The notes under the pieces: model-generated
Databases searched by the model: none
What the model was told of the DNA's origin: nothing
The model's input: only the letters and a program-made list of their open reading frames with translations
Made by a program: the position numbers and the translations under genes
Source of the DNA: Bryobacteraceae bacterium
GTDB taxonomy: Bacteria > Acidobacteriota > Terriglobia > Bryobacterales > Bryobacteraceae
NCBI GenBank assembly: GCA_019752335.1
Contig: JAIEMJ010000036.1
Location: 186,001-250,000 of the forward strand
Length of the DNA: 64,000 nt
Reading direction: 5' to 3'
Part shown: positions 36,427 through 44,244 of the stretch, in pieces
Position numbering within the stretch: position 1 is the stretch's first letter
Layout of the letters: the number at the start of each line of letters is the position of its first letter

Positions 36427-37032
36427 ATGAGACGCTTTCGTTTTATCGCGCTCGCGATTTATCTTTGGTCCTGGACGAACTTACAGGCCGCGAGTATTCT
36501 CGTGAATCTAGGCACCGCCGGATTGCCCGCGGGTAACTATGGCCTCGATCTGCAATTGCTGGATGGCGACGGTGTCATCAATAACTCGGTTACCTTCCAG
36601 AACTTCACGTTTACTGGACTAGCCGTGAACTCGTTATCCCTGAGCGGAACCGCTTCGGGCTCTACGGTGACGGCGATTGCGATTTCAGATGGTAACCCCT
36701 CGCCTGACCCTTTCAGCGGCGCCCTGCAATCGTTCACCGTGAGTTCCGGACCTAGCTCCATCCAACTGGAGATTGTCTACTCCGGAAATTTCGCGGGCGG
36801 CTTTCCCGATACGGTTTCGTTGGCTCTCTTGGACAGCAGCCTCACCGCGTTGGCCTGGCTAACGCTGGACCTGGGAACGCCCGCCTTCCTCACCACGCAA
36901 CCGGGTGGCGGCGTAACGTTAAACACCAGCTTCGATGTCCCGGAGCCTTCCCTGCCGTGGATCGCTGCTCTCGGCATCATGCTCGCGGTCAGTTCGCGCG
37001 GCCGAGCCAACGCCAAAGGGCGTAGCCGGTAA
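36427..37032 (+). CDS. PEP-CTERM protein (NF038129-like)
   Basis: A 201-residue exported protein. It has a signal peptide (MRRFRFIALAIYLWSWTNLQA), a body of beta-rich sequence (ASILVNLGTAGLPAGNYGLDLQLLDG) and a C-terminal sorting tag: VPEPSLPW, a hydrophobic stretch (IAALGIMLAVSS), then a basic end (RGRANAKGRSR). The body resembles the group of PEP-CTERM proteins labelled NF038129, judged from memory of the pattern. It is very likely cotranscribed with the beta-propeller gene. The last 44 bases overlap the 3' end of the opposing MFS gene. Confidence 0.85.
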   Translation: MRRFRFIALAIYLWSWTNLQAASILVNLGTAGLPAGNYGLDLQLLDGDGVINNSVTFQNFTFTGLAVNSLSLSGTASGSTVTAIAISDGNPSPDPFSGALQSFTVSSGPSSIQLEIVYSGNFAGGFPDTVSLALLDSSLTALAWLTLDLGTPAFLTTQPGGGVTLNTSFDVPEPSLPWIAALGIMLAVSSRGRANAKGRSR

Positions 37033-38149
37033 CCGGCAAAGCCGTAATCAAGAGAAATGCGTTCGCGTAGTCCTGCCGGTCGAACAGCCGCCCGCAGATC
37101 GGTAATACGATGGCCGTTACGGCCGAGAAGCTTCCGGCGCCCAGGCCGGCGATGAGGCCCGTTTGCCGCGTGGAGAAGATCAGCGTCGCGTAGCCGATGG
37201 CGGGAACGATAAAGGCCCCCGTCGTAAACATGGCGAAAAACAAGGCGAAGAGCAGCAGCGGCAGCGACGTAATGTACGGTAGCAAAGCGAACGGCAGGCT
37301 CAGGAAGAGCCCTACCGTGAAGATGCGCGCGTAGGTGCGATGCGTGGCGGCTTGACGGTCGAGGTACCAGGCCCAGAAAAAGTAACCCACTTCCCAGCCG
37401 AGCGGAGGGATCCACAAGTAACGCCCTAAGTCGCCCTGCGCGACGTGGAAGACGCGGCTGAGGTAGATCGACGAAGTGTAGAGGACGAAGCCCAGCGGGG
37501 CCGCGCCCAGCGAGTACATCGCCACGAAGGCCCAAATGCGCGGATCGCGCCAGGAGATCGGCTCGGCGGCTTCGACGGCCGGCAAGGCGCGCAACTCGGG
37601 CCGTTTGCTCAGGTACGTCCACCACAGCAGCCACGCCGCGCCCACCGCGCCGGTGAACAGAAAGGCCGCGGGCCAGCCATAGGCGCGGAAGATCGGTGTC
37701 ACCACCCAAGGCGTAATCACCGCGCCGAGCGCGCCGCCGCTGTAGGCGAGCGCGGTACCCCGCGCGCGACTGGTTTCGGGCAGCGTCTGGACGACGGTAC
37801 GCAGGGCGCCCGGGAATGTGGCGCCTTCGCCGAAGCCGAGCACAATGCGCAGCAGGAGCAGGCTGAAGAAGCCATAAGCCCAGGCATGGGCCGTGGAGGC
37901 GAGGGTCCAGACGCCGACCGCCGCGAGCATGCCGGCGCGGACGCCCCAGCGGTCCAGCAGGCGGCCCCACAGCGGATTGGCGAGCATGTAGGCCCAGGAG
38001 AATCCGGCCACCACCCACGTGTATTGCTCCACGCTGAGGCCGGTATCGCGCATGATCGTGGGGATCAGAACCGCGAGCGTGTTGCGGTCAATGTAGCTGA
38101 TCGTCGAGACCAGCGTCATGGTAAGGGCGGGCAGCCAGCGTTTCAGCAA
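36989..38149 (-). CDS. MFS transporter, ACS (anion:cation symporter) type
   Basis: A 12-helix transporter of about 386 residues. SYIDRNTLAVLIPTIMRD in the first loop and helix, WVVAGFSWAYMLANPLWGRLLDRWG in the second and RIVLGFGEGATFPGALRTV in the fourth are typical of the ACS family (hexuronate, phthalate, organic anion uptake). I placed the start at a TTG (LKRWLPALTMTLVS) after a GGGGG stretch so that the first helix is complete; an ATG ten codons inside is an alternative. The substrate is not assignable; sugar acids fit the nearby enolase-type enzyme only loosely. It is divergent from the ABC ATPase gene. Confidence 0.88.
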   Translation of the reverse strand: MLKRWLPALTMTLVSTISYIDRNTLAVLIPTIMRDTGLSVEQYTWVVAGFSWAYMLANPLWGRLLDRWGVRAGMLAAVGVWTLASTAHAWAYGFFSLLLLRIVLGFGEGATFPGALRTVVQTLPETSRARGTALAYSGGALGAVITPWVVTPIFRAYGWPAAFLFTGAVGAAWLLWWTYLSKRPELRALPAVEAAEPISWRDPRIWAFVAMYSLGAAPLGFVLYTSSIYLSRVFHVAQGDLGRYLWIPPLGWEVGYFFWAWYLDRQAATHRTYARIFTVGLFLSLPFALLPYITSLPLLLFALFFAMFTTGAFIVPAIGYATLIFSTRQTGLIAGLGAGSFSAVTAIVLPICGRLFDRQDYANAFLLITALPVTGYALWRWLGRAN

Positions 38150-38180
38150 CCCCCTAGTTTGCCACGGCCGGACCGATACA

Positions 38181-38957
38181 ATGAAGGAGTTGTCTGCTCC
38201 CGCCCTACACTTTCGCGCCGCCGGACGCGTTTTCGGCGCGCGCTCCGCCATCGACCATCTCAACCTGGAGATCCCGCCCGGCGAATTTGCCGCTCTGGTG
38301 GGCCCCAGCGGTTGCGGCAAAACGACCATCCTGAATCTCGCCGCCGGCCTGCTCGCCCCGACTAGCGGAGCCGTCGAGTCCTTCGGCGGCGCGCTGACGG
38401 GACTGAATCCGCACGTCAGTTACCTCTTCCAACAGGACACGCTGCTGCCCTGGAAAACGCTGGAGGACAACATCGCCTTGGCCGCCACCTTCAGCGGGCG
38501 CGCCGGGCGCGACGAAGCGCGAGAGTGGCTGACGCGCCTGGGCCTGGAAGGCTTCGGCGACTACTATCCGGCCCAAGCGAGCGGCGGCATGCGCAAACGC
38601 GTCGCCTTGGCGCAGCAGTGGCTTCCCCGGCGACCCCTGCTGTTGATGGACGAGCCCTTCAGCGCGCTCGACATCCACACGCGCCAGCGCATGGAGACCG
38701 AACTACTGAACCTGTGGGACAGCGATCAACGCACCGTGCTCTTCGTCACGCACGACCTGGAGGAAGCGATCGCGCTGGCCTCGGTGGTCTACGTGCTGTC
38801 GGCGGGTCCGGGCAGCCGCATCGTGAACCGCTATCCGATCCACCTGCCGCGTCCGCGCGCCATCGCTGAGTTGCGGCTGGATCCGCGCTTCACTGACCTT
38901 TATCGCGCCATCTGGGATGACCTGCGCCCGGAGGTGCAGCGCGCCCATGCCCGGTAA
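38181..38957 (+). CDS. ABC transporter ATP-binding protein (nitrate/sulfonate/taurine type)
   Basis: A 258-residue ABC ATPase with Walker A GPSGCGKTT, Q-loop FQQDTLLPW, signature ASGGMRKR, Walker B LLLMDEPFSALD and the switch His in FVTHDLEEA. The Q-loop wording and the DLEEAIALASVVYVLSAGPG segment are typical of the SsuB/TauB/NrtD group. The ATG follows 31 bases after the divergent MFS start. It overlaps the permease gene by 11 bases. The periplasmic binding protein normally encoded with such a pair is absent from both sides, so the substrate (sulfonate, nitrate, pyrimidine precursor) cannot be guessed. Confidence 0.93.
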   Translation: MKELSAPALHFRAAGRVFGARSAIDHLNLEIPPGEFAALVGPSGCGKTTILNLAAGLLAPTSGAVESFGGALTGLNPHVSYLFQQDTLLPWKTLEDNIALAATFSGRAGRDEAREWLTRLGLEGFGDYYPAQASGGMRKRVALAQQWLPRRPLLLMDEPFSALDIHTRQRMETELLNLWDSDQRTVLFVTHDLEEAIALASVVYVLSAGPGSRIVNRYPIHLPRPRAIAELRLDPRFTDLYRAIWDDLRPEVQRAHAR

Positions 38958-39705
38958 GCACGTCCTGGGGTACCAACTCGGCCTGGCCGCGTTCCTGCTG
39001 GCGTTGTGGGAGGCCGGCGCACGCGCGACATGGATTGACCCGTTCTTCTTCTCTCGCCCGAGCCTGATTGGCGCGCGCCTGGCGGAATGGTTCTCGACGA
39101 GCCTGATCTGGGGCCACCTGGGCGCCACGCTGCTGGAGGCGTTGCTGGCCTTCGTGCTGGGCTCCGCGGCGGGCATCGTGACGGGCTTCTGGCTCGGCCG
39201 TTGGCCGCTGGGCGCCGCCGTCGCTGAGCCTTTCCTGCAGACCGCCAACGCCTTGCCGCGCGTCGTGCTCGCGCCGCTGTTTATCTTCTGGTTCGGCCTG
39301 GGCATCGCGTCCAAAGTCGCCTTCGGGATGACGCTGGTCTTCTTTCTGGTCTTCTTCAATACCTACCGCGGCGTGCGCAGCGTGGAGCGCGCGTTGATCG
39401 ACAACGCGCGCTTACTGGGCGCGAACGAGCGCCAGTTGCTGCGGCATGTTCTGCTGCCCAGCGCGCTGGGCTGGATCTTCTCGAGCCTGGAAGCGAGCAT
39501 CGGCCTGGCGATGGTGGGCGCCGTCGTGGGCGAGTACCTCGGCGCCACCGGTGGCCTCGGCTATCTGATCGCGCAAGCGGAAGGCCTGCTCGACACCACG
39601 GGCATGCTGGCCGGTATGGCTCTGCTCGCCGTGGTGGTGTTGCTCATTGCCGCCCTCGTCCGTCGCGCGGAGCGGCGGCTGTTGCGCTGGCAGCAACCGC
39701 GATAA
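38947..39705 (+). CDS. ABC transporter permease (SsuC/TauC-like)
   Basis: A 252-residue inner-membrane permease of the binding-protein-dependent family. About six transmembrane helices are visible. The EAA loop is present as NARLLGANERQLLRHVLLPSALGWIFSSLEASIGLAMVGA, the coupling site for the ATPase. The start ATG lies inside the ATPase gene end, which implies coupled translation. Typical family length is 250-280 residues. The next gene, DUF1501, begins 13 bases downstream and is not usually part of such transporters. Confidence 0.92.
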   Translation: MPGKHVLGYQLGLAAFLLALWEAGARATWIDPFFFSRPSLIGARLAEWFSTSLIWGHLGATLLEALLAFVLGSAAGIVTGFWLGRWPLGAAVAEPFLQTANALPRVVLAPLFIFWFGLGIASKVAFGMTLVFFLVFFNTYRGVRSVERALIDNARLLGANERQLLRHVLLPSALGWIFSSLEASIGLAMVGAVVGEYLGATGGLGYLIAQAEGLLDTTGMLAGMALLAVVVLLIAALVRRAERRLLRWQQPR

Positions 39706-39718
39706 ACTCAGGAGCAAG

Positions 39719-41107
39719 ATGCTCACCCGTCGCGACTGGCTTTGGAGCCATTATCTCGGCTTAGGCTCGCTGGCGCTGGCCGCCCAGGATGCCCCGCTCG
39801 CCTTGCGGCCCGCGCACGTGCCCGCGCGCGCTAAGCGCTGTATCTTCCTCTTCATGGAAGGCGGCGTCTCGCAGATGGACCTCTTCGAGGACAAGCCCGC
39901 TTTGCGCAAGTACGCCGGGCAGCGCATGCCCACGGCCAGCGGCACCACGGGCGAGATCGCCACCTTCTCCGCCGCGCCAAATCGCGTGATTCCGCCCATC
40001 GCCAACTTCGCGCGCCGCGGACAGAGCGGACGTCCGATGACGGAGTTGCTGCCGCACCTGGGCACCGTCGCTGACGAACTGGCCTTCGTGCACGGCGTGA
40101 AGGTGGATAACAATAATCACGGTCCGGCCGTCTATCACTCGCTCACCGGGAACCAATTTCCGGGCAGCGCTTCGATTGGCGCGTGGGTCACCTACGGGCT
40201 CGGCAGCGAGAACCAGGACCTGCCCGGCTTCGTCGTGCTGGGCGACCGTCGCGGCGCCACCATCGGCGGCGCCAGCGTCTGGGGCAATGGCTTTCTGCCG
40301 GCCGCCTACCAAGGGACGCTGTTTCGCAACGGGCCCACACCGATTGTCGATCTGCACCGCCGTCCGGACCTGACTGAGGCCGGCCAGCGCGGCGAACTCG
40401 ACTTGCTCCAATGGCTTAATCGGAGGCATGCTTCCGCGCGCACCGAAACCAGCGAACTCGACGCGCGCATCGCCGCCTACGAATTAGCCTTTCGCATGCA
40501 AGCCAAGGCGCCTGAGTTAGTTGACTTACAACAAGAGACCGAAGCGACCCGGAAGCTCTACGGCCTCGACAACGCCGTCGCCGAGCCCTTTGGCCGCCAG
40601 TGTCTGCTCGCGCGCCGCATGGTGGAGCGCGGTGTGCGCTTCGTGATGGTAATGCACGGCGCCGGCGGCGACCGTTGGGACGACCATGGCGACGTCGCTG
40701 GCCGCGTGCCCAAGCACTGCCAGGAAGTAGACCAGCCGGTGGCGGGCTTGATCAAGGACCTCAAGTCGCGCGGCCTGCTCGACGAGACGCTCGTCGTCTG
40801 GGCGTCGGAGATGGGCCGTACGCCGTTCGATAACAACTTAGTGACGGACAAGCCGGGGCGCGATCATAACCAGTATGGCTTGGCCATTTGGATGGCCGGC
40901 GGCCAAGTGAAAGCCGGGAGTACCTACGGCGAAACCGACGACTTCTCCGTGCGCGCGGCCGGTGAGCCGGTGCCGCTGCGCGACGTCCACGCGACGATTC
41001 TCGAGTTACTCGGGCTGGACCAGCAGCGGCTCACCTACTTACACGCCGGACGCTACAAAAAACTCACCGACATCGGGGGACGGGTGATTCGCGAGGTGAT
41101 GGCTTGA
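39719..41107 (+). CDS. DUF1501 domain-containing protein (second copy)
   Basis: A 462-residue DUF1501 protein with a short leader (MLTRRDWLWSHYLGLGSLALAAQ). Family elements are RCIFLFMEGGVSQMDLFEDK, MTELLPHLGTVADELAFVHG, GQCLLARRMVERGVRFVMV-type sequence and VVWASEMGRTPFDNN followed by GRDHNQYGLAIWMAGGQ. It differs from the earlier copy in the window in that no PSD1 gene stands beside it. Upstream is an ABC permease and downstream a histone deacetylase-family gene that overlaps its stop by four bases. The biochemical role is unknown; export is likely. Confidence 0.92.
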   Translation: MLTRRDWLWSHYLGLGSLALAAQDAPLALRPAHVPARAKRCIFLFMEGGVSQMDLFEDKPALRKYAGQRMPTASGTTGEIATFSAAPNRVIPPIANFARRGQSGRPMTELLPHLGTVADELAFVHGVKVDNNNHGPAVYHSLTGNQFPGSASIGAWVTYGLGSENQDLPGFVVLGDRRGATIGGASVWGNGFLPAAYQGTLFRNGPTPIVDLHRRPDLTEAGQRGELDLLQWLNRRHASARTETSELDARIAAYELAFRMQAKAPELVDLQQETEATRKLYGLDNAVAEPFGRQCLLARRMVERGVRFVMVMHGAGGDRWDDHGDVAGRVPKHCQEVDQPVAGLIKDLKSRGLLDETLVVWASEMGRTPFDNNLVTDKPGRDHNQYGLAIWMAGGQVKAGSTYGETDDFSVRAAGEPVPLRDVHATILELLGLDQQRLTYLHAGRYKKLTDIGGRVIREVMA

Positions 41108-42042
41108 CGCGCTTTGCCTTGCTGACGGATCCAAGCTTTGCGCGGCACGATACGGGTCCGCGGCATCCAGAGTCGCCGGCGCGGAATGCGGCCGTGCGAC
41201 AGGCGCTGGAGCCCTTCGTCCCGAAGGCCATCCGCATTCCGCAACGCATCGCCAGCGAGGACGAACTCGCGCTGTGCCATTCGCGCGACTACCTCGCCCG
41301 CGCCCAACGCGACATCGCGGCGGGCCTGAAGGAACTCTCCACCGGCGATACGCACGTCTCGAAAGCTTCCTGGGAAGTCGCTACCGAAGCCGTCGGTGGC
41401 GTGCTGGGCGCGGTGGACCTGGTGTGTGGCAAACAGGCCGACACGGCCTTCTGCGCCGTTCGGCCGCCGGGCCATCATGCGACGCCCACGCGCGGCATGG
41501 GCTTTTGCGTCTTCAACAATATCGCCGTCGGAGCGCGCTACGCGCAGAAGAAGCACGGCCTCGCGCGCGTGCTGATCGTCGATTGGGACGTCCACCATGG
41601 CAACGGCACGCAAGACGTCTTCTATCAGGACGGTTCGGTGATGTTCCTCAGTACGCACCAGCATCCCTGGTATCCCGGCAGCGGCCTCGCCACCGAGAAG
41701 GGCGACGGCAAAGGCGCGGGCAAGATCCTGAATTTTCCTTATCCCGCCGGCAGCGGCCGCGCCGAGGTCCTCGGCGAAGCCTTTGAGCAGCACCTGGTGA
41801 AGGCCGTGGAAGGCTTCCGGCCCGAGCTCATCATGATCTCCGCCGGCTTCGACTCGCGCGCTGGAGACCCGCTGGGGCGCTTCACGCTCGCCGATGCCGA
41901 CTTCGCTGACCTCACCACGCTGCTGCGTACGCTGGCCACCCAATACGCGGGCGGGCGCGTGGTTTCCGTGCTCGAAGGCGGCTACAGCTTGACCGGTTTG
42001 GCGAGCGGCGTGGCGGCCCACGTGGGAGCCCTCAGCCGTTAG
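41104..42042 (+). CDS. Histone deacetylase family protein (acetoin utilization/polyamine deacetylase-like)
   Basis: A 312-residue zinc-dependent deacetylase. The catalytic His pair is in RPPGHHATP (His124, His125). The zinc ligands are Asp162 and His164 in VDWDVHHGNGT, and the third Asp is in MISAGFDSRAGDP. Bacterial members act on acetylpolyamines or acetylated proteins; which applies here cannot be told. There is no leader, so it is cytoplasmic. Translation starts at a TTG overlapping the DUF1501 stop (TTGA); there is no closer ATG. This tie to an exported DUF1501 protein is unusual. Confidence 0.94.
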   Translation: MTRFALLTDPSFARHDTGPRHPESPARNAAVRQALEPFVPKAIRIPQRIASEDELALCHSRDYLARAQRDIAAGLKELSTGDTHVSKASWEVATEAVGGVLGAVDLVCGKQADTAFCAVRPPGHHATPTRGMGFCVFNNIAVGARYAQKKHGLARVLIVDWDVHHGNGTQDVFYQDGSVMFLSTHQHPWYPGSGLATEKGDGKGAGKILNFPYPAGSGRAEVLGEAFEQHLVKAVEGFRPELIMISAGFDSRAGDPLGRFTLADADFADLTTLLRTLATQYAGGRVVSVLEGGYSLTGLASGVAAHVGALSR

Positions 42043-42309
42043 CTAAGGGTACTGTTGTAGGTCCTGGGCTATCCTCCAGTACCGCTGGTCTATTCCCGTT
42101 TAGCTGGCCTAAGGGTAATCTCAGACTAATCATAAGCTGGTTCGCGTGATGCTACTCCACACGATGACCCGGCCGGGCATTTCTTTGTTCCTCCAAATAA
42201 CGACCAGCCCGGTCGCGCAGCGCACGAACCAGTTGGGGGCCATCTCAACTCCTCCGGGATGGCCTTCCCTTTCTTTTCTCCTGCACAGTCGAGATACACT
42301 ACGGTTCAC
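42043..42309. other. Intergenic region before the amino acid permease
   Basis: This 267-base stretch has no convincing gene, tRNA or terminator. Two copies of CTAAGGGTA lie near its left end (around 42043 and 42109) and could be a binding repeat. It probably carries the promoter of the permease gene, but no clear -35/-10 pair is seen. Confidence 0.3.
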
Positions 42310-43806
42310 ATGTCCGATTCGCAGCTATTCCGCACGAAGAGCATCGACGATCTGATTGCCGCCAGTGAAGAGCCGCAGAACCGGCTGGCGAAGTCGCTAG
42401 GGCCTTGGCAACTCACGGCTTTGGGTATCGGCGCGGTGATCGGCTCGGGCATCTTCATTCTCACCGGGACGGCCGCGGCGGGCGAAGTCAAGGAATACTC
42501 GTCGATCCTGAATGCGACGATTCTGGAGATTATCGCCAGCGGCGGGTCGGTGACGAGCGTCGGACGTCCGGGCGGCGGTCCCGGAATTGCGCTCTCCTTC
42601 CTGCTGGTGGCCGTCGCCTGCGGACTGGCCGCGCTTTGCTACGCCGAACTCGCCTCCATGATTCCGATCGCCGGCAGCGCCTACACCTACGCCTACGCGA
42701 CGTTGGGCGAGATCTTCGCCTGGATGGTGGGCTGGCAGTTGGTGTTGGAGTACGCCGTGTCGAACATGGCGGTCGCGGTGGGCTTCGCCGCTCACGTGAA
42801 CGACGTGCTGGATCGTTTTGGCTGGCGACTGCCAGAAGCGCTGTCGCAGCCCACCATTCAAAATGGCGCGATCACGCCGCACATCAACTTAGCTTCGTTT
42901 GTGATCTTACTCGCGCTTACCTGGCTGCTGGTGCGGGGCGTGAAAGAGGGCACGGCGGCGAATAACTTCATGGTGATTTTGAAGGTGGCCGTCATCTTAC
43001 TATTTATTGCCGTGGGCTCCACCCACATTCAGGTGGAAAACTGGAATCCGATGTTTCCGAATGGGATGAATGGCCTATTGACCGGTGCGGCCATTGTCTT
43101 TTTCACTTACATCGGTTTTGACTCGGTTTCTACGGCCGCCGAAGAATGCCGCAATCCGCAACGCGACCTGCCGCGCGGCATCATGGCGTCGCTCGTGATC
43201 TGCGCAATCCTTTACTGCGCGGTGGCTTTGGTATTGACCGGAATGCAGAACTGGCGGACCCTGAACAACGCGGCGCCAGTGGTGAAAGCCTTGCAGGCAG
43301 CGGGCGAGAACAACGTGCGCTGGCTGGTCGGTGTGGGAGCGTTGTTCGGCATGGTTAGCTCGCTACTGGTCTTTCAATATGGCCAAAGCCGCATCTGGTA
43401 CGCGATGTCGCGCGACGGACTGCTGCCACGAATGTTCTCGAAGGTCCACCCGCGCTACCGGACGCCTTATGTGGCCACCTGGATTGCGGGCTTCGCCGTC
43501 GGGATTCCCGCCATGATCGGCGACATCGGCGCGTTTGCTGACTTAGCCAACATGGGCACCTTATGCGCCTTCGCGATGGTGTCGGCCGGGGTGCTGGTGC
43601 TTCGTAAGCAACAGCCGGAGCGGCCGCGCGGCTTTCGTGTGCCGTTGGTGCCCTACGTACCCTTGCTGGCCATCGCCTGCTGCTTGCTGCTGATGCTCAG
43701 CTTGCCGCTGTTTACGTGGCTGAATTTTCTGGGCTGGTTGACGCTCGGGCTGTTAATTTACTTTGGCTATAGTAAGTCGCGCAGTTTATTGGGGAAGGCC
43801 TCGTAG
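42310..43806 (+). CDS. Amino acid permease (APC superfamily, cationic amino acid transporter-like)
   Basis: A 498-residue inner-membrane protein with about 12-13 transmembrane helices. TALGIGAVIGSGIFILTGTAAA is the hallmark first helix of the APC superfamily. GLAALCYAELASMIPIAGSAYTYAYATLGEIFAWMVGWQLVLEYA and VFFTYIGFDSVSTAAEECRNPQRDLPRGI match the CAT (cationic amino acid) branch. A longer upstream reading exists, but MSDSQLFRTKSIDDLIA is the better start. The substrate range is not certain. The nuclease gene abuts its stop codon. Confidence 0.92.
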   Translation: MSDSQLFRTKSIDDLIAASEEPQNRLAKSLGPWQLTALGIGAVIGSGIFILTGTAAAGEVKEYSSILNATILEIIASGGSVTSVGRPGGGPGIALSFLLVAVACGLAALCYAELASMIPIAGSAYTYAYATLGEIFAWMVGWQLVLEYAVSNMAVAVGFAAHVNDVLDRFGWRLPEALSQPTIQNGAITPHINLASFVILLALTWLLVRGVKEGTAANNFMVILKVAVILLFIAVGSTHIQVENWNPMFPNGMNGLLTGAAIVFFTYIGFDSVSTAAEECRNPQRDLPRGIMASLVICAILYCAVALVLTGMQNWRTLNNAAPVVKALQAAGENNVRWLVGVGALFGMVSSLLVFQYGQSRIWYAMSRDGLLPRMFSKVHPRYRTPYVATWIAGFAVGIPAMIGDIGAFADLANMGTLCAFAMVSAGVLVLRKQQPERPRGFRVPLVPYVPLLAIACCLLLMLSLPLFTWLNFLGWLTLGLLIYFGYSKSRSLLGKAS

Positions 43807-44244
43807 TTGCTGACGCTGCTGCTGCTTTGCGCCGCCTTGGAGTTCGAGGGGCGCGTAGTCGAAATCGTCGACGGCGATACCGTGGGCGTGATGCACGACG
43901 GTCGCGCGGAGCGAATCCGCCTGCACGGGATCGACGCGCCGGAGAAGCGCCAAGCCTACGGTCGCCGGGCGCAGGATTTTCTGGGCGAGATGATCTTCAA
44001 ACAGACTGTCCGAGTCGTGGTGCGCTCGCAGGACCGCTACGGACGCACCGTCGCTGACTTGTATCTGGGACGAAAGCACGTCAATCACGAGATGGTCCGC
44101 GCGGGGATGGCCTGGTGGTTCCGCCGCTACGCGCCGCGTGATCAGGTGTTACGGGAATTAGAGGAGGAGGCGCGGGAAGCGGGCCGTGGCCTATGGGCCG
44201 ACCCCGACGCCACCGCGCCCTGGAATTTTCGCAAACCGCGCTAG
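43807..44244 (+). CDS. Thermonuclease (staphylococcal nuclease) family protein
   Basis: A 145-residue calcium-dependent nuclease-like protein. VDGDT (Asp22) begins the metal site, RLHGIDAPE supplies Arg38, Asp43 and Glu46, and DRYGR supplies Arg80, matching the catalytic Asp/Arg/Glu/Arg set of staphylococcal nuclease. The end (GRGLWADPDATAPWNFRKPR) is typical of bacterial homologues. A hydrophobic N-terminus (MLTLLLLCAALEF) could be a short signal peptide. The TTG start directly follows the permease stop codon, so it is probably translated by coupling. It is tail-to-tail with HpnJ with no gap. Confidence 0.9.
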   Translation: MLTLLLLCAALEFEGRVVEIVDGDTVGVMHDGRAERIRLHGIDAPEKRQAYGRRAQDFLGEMIFKQTVRVVVRSQDRYGRTVADLYLGRKHVNHEMVRAGMAWWFRRYAPRDQVLRELEEEAREAGRGLWADPDATAPWNFRKPR

